NCBI GenBank assembly: GCA_002373085.1
Contig: DFJP01000042.1
Location: 1-26,850, forward strand
Direction of reading: 5' to 3'
DNA: 26,850 nucleotides
DNA from: Caryophanales bacterium UBA3668
GTDB taxonomy: Bacteria > Bacillota_I > Bacilli_A > RFN20 > CAG-826
Shown: piece by piece, positions 20,439 to 26,850 of the stretch
Position numbering within the stretch: position 1 is the first letter of the stretch
Layout: every line of letters starts with the position of its first letter
Translations under genes and position numbers: made by a program
The notes under the pieces: generated by a model
The model's database searches: none
Told to the model about the DNA's origin: nothing
The model's input: the letters and a program-made list of their open reading frames with translations, nothing else

Positions 20439-22176
20439 ATGAAATTTCTTTAATCTTTTCACCTTTTAGTTTTCGGTATTTTGCTTCACCGTGAACTAAT
20501 CTAAACGATGGAGAGAAGATGTTTTTGATAATTCCGCTTTGGTAAGCAGGGTTAAGAGCTTTGGTAATACCTGCAAAGATCGCTTTAGCGGTTTCGTCTT
20601 GTACTTCAATAACTGAATACACAAACCCTAATCCTGGGTTTTCAGATAGTTCCATTGAAATAATGTCTTTATCTTTACCAAATTTAATCGTGAAATACCT
20701 CGAAGATGAGAATTCTAAGAAGAACATTCTAATAACAAGGAATATTTCACTCTTACCGCTTAAGATGAATCTAGCGCTTAAGGCACAATCGAATTTGTTG
20801 CCATAAAATTCATATGTATCCCTAACACCATCTTTAAAATCAAATTTTAGAGGATATTCTTTATGACCTTCATTAATAATTAACGTGTAGGTATCGCCCT
20901 CTTTTTTGAATTTAACACTTTTTATTCCTTTAGCGTAGGTTCCTAATTCGTTTTGTAAAATGAGAGGCAAAATGCCACATGAATTAGCGATTTTATATAT
21001 TGGTTTATATTCTTTATCTTGGAGATAATCGTAATAATACATGAACTCATCATAGTTTTTTAAATCACGATACCCATGATTTGAACACAGTTCAAATTTT
21101 CCAGGTTCTTTTTTCGCAAAATATTTTGCGCAAATCTTGAAAAGGTTACCACCGTGGAATGCTTCACTATTCGCGCAGCAAGTGACGACGATGACTCCGC
21201 TATTACGATAAATCATAATGTTTTGATCATACATTCCATTGAAACAGCAGAAGTTATTTTTATCATCAGCCCACATTTGGAATCCATAGTTTAATAAATG
21301 CCCAAATTGAGTAGCCTCATATTGGGTGTGACTCATCATATCAATCCATTCTTTAGAGATGATTTGTTTTCCTTCATACATTCCACCATCTCTAACTAAA
21401 ATTCCAAGTTTGGCCATATCTTCTGGAAGAATATATAATCCCCAGCCACCAATAAAGTATCCTTCTAAAGAAGTATCAATATGGATGTCGTTTGCGTGAA
21501 GAGGATTAAAGATTCTTTCAACAACTAAATCTTTGAATTTTTTACCTGCGAGTTTTTCAACACAAGCACTGATGATATATGTATTCATTGAGTTATACTC
21601 AAATTTTGTTCCAAGCTTGAATTTAGAATTACTTTCAAAGAATGATTTTACCCATTTAGTAGAGCTAGCAGATTCCATCTCGTTAAATGTGATACCAGTA
21701 GACATTGTTAAAAGATGTCTAAGAGTAATCTTCCTATTTCTTGCAATATGGACATTCTTCTCAATTCCTAAAATCTTGACAACTGGTTTATCTAAATCAA
21801 CTAGTCCATCATCGTAAAGCAAGCCTAACGCTAATCCGACAAGAGTTTTAGAAGTAGAAAAGACGCAGTCCCAGCTATCTCTAGCATATGGTTTACAATA
21901 TCTTTCAGCGATAACTTTATTGCCCTTAACTAAAAGGATTCTATTTGGTCTAATGGAGAGGTCACTATATAGTTCATTAAAAAAGGAATCGATGTATTCT
22001 TTTGAATAACCACTATCAGAAATATTTCCTCTTGGAAGCGAAATAATTCCTTTTTCTTTAGGGTAAACAAAAGGCTTATCATTCTTTCCTTTTTTACCTG
22101 TATATGTAGTAGGTTTACTGGTGTCTAAATTCTTAGCTAGAAGCAGTAAACTATTTAACGAACTTCCTAGTGGCAT
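20437..22176 (-). CDS. Serine hydrolase, beta-lactamase/PBP class C-like fold
   Basis: A 579-residue protein. Residues 55-360 form a class C beta-lactamase/esterase-type domain. The nucleophile motif STSK (S107, K110) follows a hydrophobic strand, and the second motif is YNS (194-196). HLLTMSTGI (154-162) is the common block between them. The third (KTG/HxG-like) motif is not clear; the region around 300-345 has several cysteines instead. The C-terminal 200 residues are beta-rich and carry lipocalin-like patterns that I cannot name. No signal peptide or membrane segment is seen, so a cytoplasmic esterase or peptidase is more likely than a resistance enzyme; the substrate is unknown. The start has a good Shine-Dalgarno (AAGGAG, 7 nt upstream). 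Confidence 0.82.
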   Translation of the reverse strand: MPLGSSLNSLLLLAKNLDTSKPTTYTGKKGKNDKPFVYPKEKGIISLPRGNISDSGYSKEYIDSFFNELYSDLSIRPNRILLVKGNKVIAERYCKPYARDSWDCVFSTSKTLVGLALGLLYDDGLVDLDKPVVKILGIEKNVHIARNRKITLRHLLTMSTGITFNEMESASSTKWVKSFFESNSKFKLGTKFEYNSMNTYIISACVEKLAGKKFKDLVVERIFNPLHANDIHIDTSLEGYFIGGWGLYILPEDMAKLGILVRDGGMYEGKQIISKEWIDMMSHTQYEATQFGHLLNYGFQMWADDKNNFCCFNGMYDQNIMIYRNSGVIVVTCCANSEAFHGGNLFKICAKYFAKKEPGKFELCSNHGYRDLKNYDEFMYYYDYLQDKEYKPIYKIANSCGILPLILQNELGTYAKGIKSVKFKKEGDTYTLIINEGHKEYPLKFDFKDGVRDTYEFYGNKFDCALSARFILSGKSEIFLVIRMFFLEFSSSRYFTIKFGKDKDIISMELSENPGLGFVYSVIEVQDETAKAIFAGITKALNPAYQSGIIKNIFSPSFRLVHGEAKYRKLKGEKIKEIS

Positions 22177-22300
22177 ACTTCTTCTCCTTTTCTAGATATT
22201 TTAGCATATTACACATCTAACGTAAGTTAATTGTGAAATATATGTTGAAAATAAATTTTATTATTATTTTGCAAACAGGTATACAAAATTTAATATTTTG

Positions 22301-22309
22301 TGCTATTAT
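22301..22309 (+). promoter_or_regulatory. Extended -10 promoter of rnj-maf operon
   Basis: TGCTATTAT (22301-22309) is a TGn-extended -10; no clear -35. It predicts a leader of about 40 nt ending in the Shine-Dalgarno AAGGAGGG, 4 nt before the ATG at 22359. The rest of the gap from 22177 is AT-rich with nothing else recognisable. Confidence 0.5.
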
Positions 22310-22358
22310 GTAGTCGCCAAAATTATACATAGCATAATGTAGTAATCAAGGAGGGTTT

Positions 22359-24029
22359 ATGGATAAGAAAATATCAAAACCTGTTTCGGCCTATGCATTA
22401 GGTGGCTTAGGCGAAGTAGGAAAGAATATGTACTGCTTTGAAAACGAAAACCAAATCGTCATCATCGACTGTGGTGTCAAATTCCCAGGAGTAGAATTAC
22501 CTGGCATTGACTATATCGTTCCAGACTTTACACACTTAAAAAACAATAAGAATAAAATTAGAGCTCTAATTATCACTCATGGCCATGAAGACCATATTGG
22601 TGGTATTCCTTTCCTTATCCAAAATGTAAATATCCCTGTCATCTATGCTCCACGATTAGCGTGTGCTTTAATCAAGAATAGACTTGAAGAATATAGAATG
22701 TCTGATCAAGTCAAAATTGTTGAATATAATAGCGATTCCAAATTCACCATTGGTGATTTTGATATTAGTTTCTTTAGAGTGACTCACTCTATTCCTGACT
22801 CTTTTGGAGTAGTCATCGACACTAGCGAAGGTAGAATTGTCTCTACTGGTGATTTCAAAGTTGACTTAACTCCAATTGGACCAGATATCGAACTTCAAAG
22901 AATTGCGGAACTTGGTCATCAAGGTGTTGATCTTCTCCTTTCCGATTCCACTAATGCAGAAAACGAAGGATACACTCCAAGTGAAAAGAATGTCTTTGAT
23001 TCCATTAACGAAATCTTTAACGAAGCTCGTGGAAGAATTATCGTTTCAACATTCTCAAGTAATATTTCTCGTATTCAACAAATTTGTGAATCCGCAGTAA
23101 AACACAATCGTAAGATTGCTATCGTTGGAAAAAGCATGGAAAAGGCTGTTGATATTTCTCGTGGATTTGGATATATCAAAATACCCGATAAATCAATCAT
23201 CACTACTGAAGAGGTCAAAAACTGCAAAGGTAGCGAAGTTTTAGTTTTATGTACAGGTTCACAAGGTGAACCAAACGCTGCTTTAAGTAGAATTGCGGGT
23301 GGCGAACATAAAGACATTCATATCATTCCAGGAGACACAGTTGTCTTCTCTAGTAGCGCGATTCCAGGAAATGGAATCATGATTGCTCATATCGTTAACT
23401 TATTAGCAAGAGCAGGTGCTGAATGTATCACTAATTCCGTTTTAGCAGATATTCACTCATCAGGTCACCCATCAAAACAAGAATTAAGACTTGTCTTAAA
23501 ATTATTTAATCCTAAATATTTCATGCCAATGCACGGAGAATATCGTATGCTTAGATGCCACGCTGAAATTGCTCAAGAACTAGGTATGCCAGCATCTAAC
23601 TGTTTCGTCTTAGATAACGGTGATTCTCTAACATTAGCAAAGCATAAAGTTAATGTTGGTTATCCAGTAGAACATGGTGTTTCCTATATTGATGGAAAAG
23701 ATATTAAAGGTTTAGCAAACCCTGTTATGGAAGACCGTAAGATTTTAATTGAAGATGGTATGTTTATTATTGCAGTAAGCATTGATAGTCGCTCCAACTC
23801 TTTATTAATGCCACCTGTTATTTATAACAAAGGTGTTATTCTTAGACATAACGATAAGACCATTGATGAAGTTCAAGATATTGTCGAAAAAGCAATCAAG
23901 ATTGCTTTAGCAAAGAAGCCAAACTTCGCCGAACTTAAATCAATTATTAAAGACGAAGTTAGTAGATATATCTATAGCAAAACTAAACGTACTCCAATGG
24001 TTATTCCAGTCATCATGAGTAAAAACTAA
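22359..24029 (+). CDS. rnj: Ribonuclease J
   Basis: A 556-residue metallo-beta-lactamase/beta-CASP RNase, the normal RNase J length. The metal site is HGHEDH (74-79), with GDFKVDLTP near 165-173 and the beta-CASP motifs SDSTNAE (about 192-198), STFSSN near 226-231 and a C-terminal HxSGH-type block (ADIHSSGHPS near 363-372). PMHGEYRML near 388-396 completes the active site. RNase J is a 5'-3' exonuclease and endonuclease central to mRNA decay and rRNA maturation in Bacillota. The last ~100 residues form the C-terminal dimerisation domain. It has a strong Shine-Dalgarno; maf overlaps its stop codon. Confidence 0.96.
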   Translation: MDKKISKPVSAYALGGLGEVGKNMYCFENENQIVIIDCGVKFPGVELPGIDYIVPDFTHLKNNKNKIRALIITHGHEDHIGGIPFLIQNVNIPVIYAPRLACALIKNRLEEYRMSDQVKIVEYNSDSKFTIGDFDISFFRVTHSIPDSFGVVIDTSEGRIVSTGDFKVDLTPIGPDIELQRIAELGHQGVDLLLSDSTNAENEGYTPSEKNVFDSINEIFNEARGRIIVSTFSSNISRIQQICESAVKHNRKIAIVGKSMEKAVDISRGFGYIKIPDKSIITTEEVKNCKGSEVLVLCTGSQGEPNAALSRIAGGEHKDIHIIPGDTVVFSSSAIPGNGIMIAHIVNLLARAGAECITNSVLADIHSSGHPSKQELRLVLKLFNPKYFMPMHGEYRMLRCHAEIAQELGMPASNCFVLDNGDSLTLAKHKVNVGYPVEHGVSYIDGKDIKGLANPVMEDRKILIEDGMFIIAVSIDSRSNSLLMPPVIYNKGVILRHNDKTIDEVQDIVEKAIKIALAKKPNFAELKSIIKDEVSRYIYSKTKRTPMVIPVIMSKN

Positions 24030-24595
24030 TGAGATACATTTTAGCGAGTAAAAGTCCAAGGAGAAAAGATTTGATGAAATTTATTTCATCAGATTTTTTA
24101 GTTGCGGTAGAAGATATCGATGAAGAAATTAGTTATAAATATTCTCCTATTGAAGCAGTTATGGATATTGCTAGAAGAAAAGGAGAAGCGGTCTATGCTT
24201 CTTATCCAGATGATTTAGTGATTTCTGCAGACACAATTGTTGTTCTAGATAACAAAATCATTGGCAAACCAACTGATAAAGAAGACGCAAAAAGGATCTT
24301 AAGAGAATTAAGCGGCAAAACTCATTATGTTTATACAGGTTACGCAATCCACTACTTAGACAAAATTATCGTTAATTATGTTAGAAGTGAAGTTGTCTTT
24401 AATGAATTAAGTGAAGAGCTTATTGATGAATATGTCGCTACCGGATCTCCGTTAGATAAAGCAGGCGCTTATGGCGCGCAAGATAATGACCTTACATATC
24501 CGATAATAAAAAACATTATCGGCAGTTACGATAATGTCATTGGTTTCCCTACAAAAGAGATAAAACAAGATATCGAAAAATTAATTAAGAAGTAA
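24029..24595 (+). CDS. maf: Maf-family nucleotide pyrophosphatase
   Basis: A 188-residue protein with the Maf signature at its start (LASKSPRRKDLM, 5-16) and the catalytic SADTIVV with GKP shortly after (about 66-83). Maf/YhdE proteins hydrolyse dTTP, UTP or modified pyrimidine nucleotides to monophosphates; older work linked Maf to septum formation. The start overlaps the RNase J stop codon (TAATG), indicating coupled translation. The terminator stem begins within its last codons. Confidence 0.94.
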   Translation: MRYILASKSPRRKDLMKFISSDFLVAVEDIDEEISYKYSPIEAVMDIARRKGEAVYASYPDDLVISADTIVVLDNKIIGKPTDKEDAKRILRELSGKTHYVYTGYAIHYLDKIIVNYVRSEVVFNELSEELIDEYVATGSPLDKAGAYGAQDNDLTYPIIKNIIGSYDNVIGFPTKEIKQDIEKLIKK

Positions 24596-24614
24596 CTATT
24601 TACTTCTTTTTTTA
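24587..24614 (+). terminator. Terminator of rnj-maf operon
   Basis: Stem AAGAAGTAA/TTACTTCTT (24587-24595 with 24600-24608), loop CTAT, then TTTTT. It overlaps the maf stop codon and the 3' end of the small minus-strand gene. Confidence 0.85.
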
Positions 24615-24733
24615 TTATAGATAAGTATAAATAAGACCGTTGAGACAATAAGGGCCACTAAAGAGATGGCAATCCATATACTGCCATTTTTAAGCATTTC
24701 GTTTAAAGCATCTTTGAAAGTAACAAATATCAT
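24596..24733 (-). CDS. Small single-pass membrane protein, function unknown
   Basis: A 45-codon open frame directly after nadK, with one base between the nadK stop and its ATG. The product has a short amphipathic N-terminus (MIFVTFKDALNEMLKNGS), one strongly hydrophobic helix at about 19-39 (WIAISLVALIVSTVLFILIY) and a basic end (NKKRSK), so an N-out/C-in single-span protein is likely. No Shine-Dalgarno of its own is obvious; translation would depend on coupling to nadK. It ends inside the maf terminator hairpin, so both convergent units share it. The coherent TM-plus-basic-tail design and tight spacing argue it is real; no family is recognised. Confidence 0.6.
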   Translation of the reverse strand: MIFVTFKDALNEMLKNGSIWIAISLVALIVSTVLFILIYNKKRSK

Positions 24734-24734
24734 C

Positions 24735-25511
24735 TTATTTTCTCATCACGAACGAGTCGCTTAGTTTATTGATATAAGTCTTTGCTTTTTTTGATAAAAC
24801 AGAGACTCTCTTATCGCTTAATTCAATTTTGATTTCATTAGTGTGTAATTCATTTTTAATCAAATAGTCATATCCCACTAAGACTTTGGAATAATCCCCT
24901 TTAAAAGTTACAACGTTTTTATCGGATAACACTAGTGAGGATCCTAAAGAGGAGAATAAACGATTATTGATTGGTGCGATTTCATTAACTTGCATAACTT
25001 CTAAAGAAGGTTCGACTACTGCTCCACCTAAAGATTTATTATAAGCAGTACTTCCTATGGAAGTAGACACTACAAGTCCATTACCTCTAAAAGTTTCTAA
25101 ATAGTTACCATTAACGTAGACTTCACTAATAAGAGTGTGGAATGGATTTTCAATTCTAATTTCATTAACTGCATAGATTACTTCTTTATCTATCATCGCT
25201 TTTAATAAACGATATTTTCTAGATTCGAATTCTTTGCCGTTAATTTCATCAAGAACATGTTCCATGTCTTCAACAACAAAGTCAGAAAAATATCCAAGGT
25301 TACCTTTATTAAAACAAACAAAAGTAATGCTATCTAATTTGTCTAAATATTTATGAACTGCTTTTAAGAAAGTACCGTCTCCTCCAACAGAGAAAACAAA
25401 TTCAGGATTTTCGTTATCATAAACATGGCCTTTAGATTTAATTAAAGAAATAGTTTTAGTTTCAAAGTCATCATCAATGACTTCTCTTTTCAAAAATAAT
25501 CCAATTCTCAT
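24735..25511 (-). CDS. nadK: NAD kinase
   Basis: A 258-residue ATP-dependent NAD kinase, which makes NADP. The family GGDG motif is at 43-46 (SVGGDGTFLKAV), NxGxLGY appears as NKGNLGYFSD near 69-78, the substrate-binding NE near 117-118, and the conserved TSIGSTAYNKSLGGA block near 150-164. Slightly short, as in Bacilli NadF/PpnK. A TGC-extended -10 (TACAAT, 25526-25521) lies 9 nt upstream of the ATG, so the leader is at most a couple of bases. Divergent from a CYTH protein, an association also seen in the Bacillus yjbK-ppnK region. Confidence 0.95.
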   Translation of the reverse strand: MRIGLFLKREVIDDDFETKTISLIKSKGHVYDNENPEFVFSVGGDGTFLKAVHKYLDKLDSITFVCFNKGNLGYFSDFVVEDMEHVLDEINGKEFESRKYRLLKAMIDKEVIYAVNEIRIENPFHTLISEVYVNGNYLETFRGNGLVVSTSIGSTAYNKSLGGAVVEPSLEVMQVNEIAPINNRLFSSLGSSLVLSDKNVVTFKGDYSKVLVGYDYLIKNELHTNEIKIELSDKRVSVLSKKAKTYINKLSDSFVMRK

Positions 25512-25520
25512 AGCGGTTTA

Positions 25521-25533
25521 ATTGTAGCATAAT
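25521..25533. promoter_or_regulatory. Divergent -10 boxes of nadK and CYTH gene
   Basis: The start codons are 28 bp apart. Minus strand: TACAAT (25526-25521) with TGC before it. Plus strand: CATAAT (25528-25533), 6 nt before the ATG at 25540, with TTCTCA (25505-25510, 17-nt spacer) as -35 inside nadK. Both promoters reach into the opposite gene. Confidence 0.45.
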
Positions 25534-25539
25534 AATTAC

Positions 25540-26133
25540 ATGAATAAAATTGACTTTATAAATAAAGAATATGAAGCTCGTGTCATGGTCAGTGAAAAAG
25601 AGTATCTAGATCTTTTAAGGCATTATTCAAAATGCAGATGCCCAAAAAGAAAGACTATAAACACGAACACATATTTTGATTATGAAAATCTTTTTCTCAC
25701 CAAAAATCATATGGTCTTAAGAACTCGTTCAATTAGTGAAAACGAATATGAATTAACGCTTAAAATCAAGGGCGAGGAATCCGATTTAGAATTAAACCAC
25801 ATTCTTTCTAAAGAAGAATATGAAAAAATGAGAGAGAAGATTATAATTCCTCAATCAAATGTTCTCGATAAATTAAAAGAGTTAAAGATTGATCTTTCTA
25901 AACTAGTGCTATTAACTGACTTAACCACTGAAAGAATGGAAATTGAATACAAAAAGCACACTCTTGTAATTGATAAAAACTATTTCAGAAATAAGGTTGA
26001 TTACAATGTAGAAGTTGAGTCTTATAGTAGGAAAGCTGCTAAAATCTACTTACTTAAACATGTTTTACCATTTGGAGTTACATATAAAAAAGGCTACGTC
26101 TCCAAAAGTCGACGAGCCATTTATAATTTATAA
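25540..26133 (+). CDS. CYTH-domain protein (YjbK-like)
   Basis: A 197-residue protein covering a single CYTH (triphosphate tunnel) domain. The N-terminal metal/triphosphate motif ExExK appears as EYEAR (10-14). Further charged strands line the expected tunnel: LRTRSI, ELTLKIKG, ERMEIEY and DYNVEVES. CYTH proteins hydrolyse inorganic triphosphate or thiamine triphosphate, or make cAMP; the short YjbK-like forms are most often tripolyphosphatases. The Lys-to-Arg change in the first motif could affect activity. A nearby NAD kinase on the opposite strand matches the Bacillus yjbK neighbourhood. Leaderless start is likely. Confidence 0.85.
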   Translation: MNKIDFINKEYEARVMVSEKEYLDLLRHYSKCRCPKRKTINTNTYFDYENLFLTKNHMVLRTRSISENEYELTLKIKGEESDLELNHILSKEEYEKMREKIIIPQSNVLDKLKELKIDLSKLVLLTDLTTERMEIEYKKHTLVIDKNYFRNKVDYNVEVESYSRKAAKIYLLKHVLPFGVTYKKGYVSKSRRAIYNL

Positions 26134-26138
26134 TTTGA

Positions 26139-26558
26139 TTAATGTGAATCACAATCAGGGTAGCTAGGACATTCGCTCTTCTTGCAGGACCACTCCGCTA
26201 CTCTTTTTTCGTGAGGAATAAAAACTCTAATTTCTTCTGAATTATATCCTACTTGAACCTTGGTTTCATCAACCATGATTGGGCGTTTAAGAACGCTTGG
26301 ATTCTTTCTAATAAATGCCACTAATTCTTTGATGGTCATATCATCAATATTAGCACCGCTTTCTTTAATGATTTTGCTTCTAGTAGAAATAATATCTTCT
26401 GTACCGTTTTCAGTCTTGGTTAAGATTTCAATTAATTCTTTATCATTAAGGTCATTAACAAAAATATTCTTCTCTTGGTATGGGATTTCTTCCTTCTTGA
26501 AGAACTCTTTTGCTTTACGACATGAACTACAACTTGGAGCGGTATAAATCTTTATCAT
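26139..26558 (-). CDS. spx: Spx-family redox-sensing transcription regulator
   Basis: A 139-residue ArsC-fold protein close to Bacillus Spx: the redox pair C10/C13 (PSCSSCRKA), G52 and R60 in the region contacting the RNA polymerase alpha C-terminal domain (ENGTEDIISTRSK), R92 in RPI, and QVGYN after it. Spx binds RNA polymerase and redirects transcription under disulfide stress. It ends in an extra cysteine-bearing tail (C125, C130, C136) not typical of Bacillus Spx, which ends near residue 131 without these cysteines. Its promoter predicts a leaderless mRNA. It is convergent with the CYTH gene, with a 5-bp gap and no hairpin between. Confidence 0.92.
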   Translation of the reverse strand: MIKIYTAPSCSSCRKAKEFFKKEEIPYQEKNIFVNDLNDKELIEILTKTENGTEDIISTRSKIIKESGANIDDMTIKELVAFIRKNPSVLKRPIMVDETKVQVGYNSEEIRVFIPHEKRVAEWSCKKSECPSYPDCDSH

Positions 26559-26564
26559 GGTTAT

Positions 26565-26593
26565 ATAATAATCATAATTTGCTTCATTAACAA
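26565..26593 (-). promoter_or_regulatory. Promoter of spx (leaderless)
   Basis: On the minus strand: TTGTTA (26593-26588), exact 17-nt spacer, TATTAT (26570-26565), 6 nt to the ATG at 26558. Confidence 0.7.
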
Positions 26594-26604
26594 ATAATTT
26601 GTGA

Positions 26605-26633
26605 ATGAAAATTTATAAACTTATGCGTATAAT
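26605..26633 (+). promoter_or_regulatory. Promoter reading toward the right edge
   Basis: ATGAAA (26605-26610), 17-nt spacer, TATAAT (26628-26633). Downstream is AGGAG (26650-26654) and, 7 nt later, an ATT at 26662 that opens only six codons (KNQAK after the start) before a stop at 26680. No intact plus-strand gene follows within the window. Confidence 0.45.
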
Positions 26634-26695
26634 GAGAAATAGTCTTATTAGGAGTTTAACTATTAAGAATCAAGCAAAATAATTGAGCTCACGTC

Positions 26696-26719
26696 AAAAA
26701 GATTCACCACGTAGTGAAT
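26696..26719 (-). terminator. Terminator of the partial transposase gene
   Basis: Stem ATTCAC/GTGAAT (26702-26707 with 26714-26719), 6-nt loop; read on the minus strand it is followed by CTTTTT. It lies about 25 nt after the transposase stop codon. Confidence 0.55.
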
Positions 26720-26731
26720 TTCTAAAACTTC

Positions 26732-26840
26732 ACATCAAAATCGTTACTGATGTTGCGAATTAAAAACTGATAAGTCGAAATGAGTGTGACTCGTTTCTAA
26801 CTTATAAATCAATCTCACTAGTTTTCTGGCTAAGTGAGAT
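26732..26840. other. Cluster of hairpins across the transposase 3' end
   Basis: Three stems follow one another: ACATCA/TGATGT (26732-26737 with 26748-26753); a 14-bp interrupted stem pairing 26771-26785 with 26789-26804 around a GTG loop; and ATCTCACT/AGTGAGAT (26812-26819 with 26833-26840) with a 13-nt loop. Two lie inside coding sequence. IS110/IS1111 elements encode structured guide RNAs near their ends, which is one possible reason; folding to limit transposase translation is another. Confidence 0.35.
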
Positions 26841-26850
26841 AAAGCTACCC
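26744..26850 (-). CDS. Transposase C-terminus, probably IS110 family (partial)
   Basis: A minus-strand frame enters from the right edge and ends at the TAA at 26744-26746, giving 34 residues. The segment ALSHLARKLVRLIYKLE followed by FDLSVF resembles the C-terminal end of IS110-family transposases, which typically finish with an ARKLLRIIY-like helix and a short tail. The catalytic parts lie outside the window, so completeness and activity cannot be judged. The element's end must fall between this stop and the spx promoter (-35 at 26593). No terminal inverted repeat can be identified with only one end visible, which fits IS110. The family call rests on pattern memory of a short segment. Confidence 0.5.
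   Translation of the reverse strand, partial: VALSHLARKLVRLIYKLETSHTHFDLSVFNSQHQ

Noticed and set aside
26640..26850. A plus-strand housekeeping RNA (tmRNA, RNase P, 6S) at the right edge
   Set aside because: None of the hallmark conserved segments of these RNAs is present, and the minus strand reads as a transposase end.
1..26850. Alternative genetic code with TGA as Trp, as in many Mollicutes
   Set aside because: All recognised proteins use TGG for conserved Trp and are full length without reading TGA.

Overview
The window is AT-rich bacterial chromosome in the standard genetic code: Trp is TGG throughout and TGA is not read through. The gene set is typical of the Bacillota (Firmicutes): RNase J, Spx, a YlbF-RsmD-CoaD cluster, NadK beside a CYTH protein, a YitT protein, and a UmuC-like polymerase with a YolD-like partner. 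The low G+C, very compact spacing and archaeal-type ProRS suggest an uncultured Bacilli/Tenericutes-related lineage. This placement is inference from gene content, not a phylogeny.

Layout. 1-450: tRNA-Gly(UCC), its terminator, and a relic region holding a broken RhuM-family gene fused to an inverted partial copy of the tRNA. 447-5326: MgtC-like membrane protein, XTP/dITP pyrophosphatase, a divergent pair of uncharacterised genes (zinc-ribbon/membrane protein and methyltransferase-fold protein), and an MTA/SAH-deaminase-type amidohydrolase. 5437-8750: tRNA-Ser(GCU), a small membrane protein, the UmuC-like/YolD-like pair, and a sugar-phosphate transferase. 8794-12006 (minus): an apparently degenerate membrane PAS-GGDEF-EAL protein co-transcribed with proS. 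12100-16270: tRNA-Ser(CGA), a PlsC-like acyltransferase with a zinc ribbon, GltS, and a CobW-family metallochaperone with a long His/Asp linker. 16321-20410: YitT protein, membrane-anchored thioredoxin-like protein, coaD-rsmD-ylbF operon, def. 20437-26558: serine hydrolase, RNase J-maf operon, nadK followed by an overlooked 45-residue membrane protein, CYTH protein, spx. The right edge carries the 3' end of a probable IS110-family transposase in a hairpin-rich stretch.

Most intergenic gaps contain a promoter or a hairpin terminator, and convergent genes often share one hairpin. The most general observation is start architecture. At about ten transcription units, a sigma-A-like -10 box lies 6-8 nt upstream of the ATG with no Shine-Dalgarno sequence, predicting leaderless mRNAs. 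Downstream operon genes and a few others have ordinary Shine-Dalgarno sequences or TAATG overlaps. This rule corrects several gene starts. Three divergent pairs have overlapping back-to-back promoters in 28-57 bp.

The functions are mainly housekeeping: nucleotide-pool cleaning (RdgB, Maf), cofactor synthesis (CoaD, NadK), RNA processing (RNase J, YlbF), translation (ProRS, Def, RsmD, three tRNAs), redox control (Spx, thioredoxin-like protein) and envelope work (acyltransferase, sugar transferase). Mobile DNA is limited to relics at the two window edges. I see no CRISPR array, rRNA, prophage or defence island. No clearly new system is evident; the best leads are the leaderless-start pattern, the edge relics, the degenerate GGDEF-EAL protein and the hidden small membrane protein.
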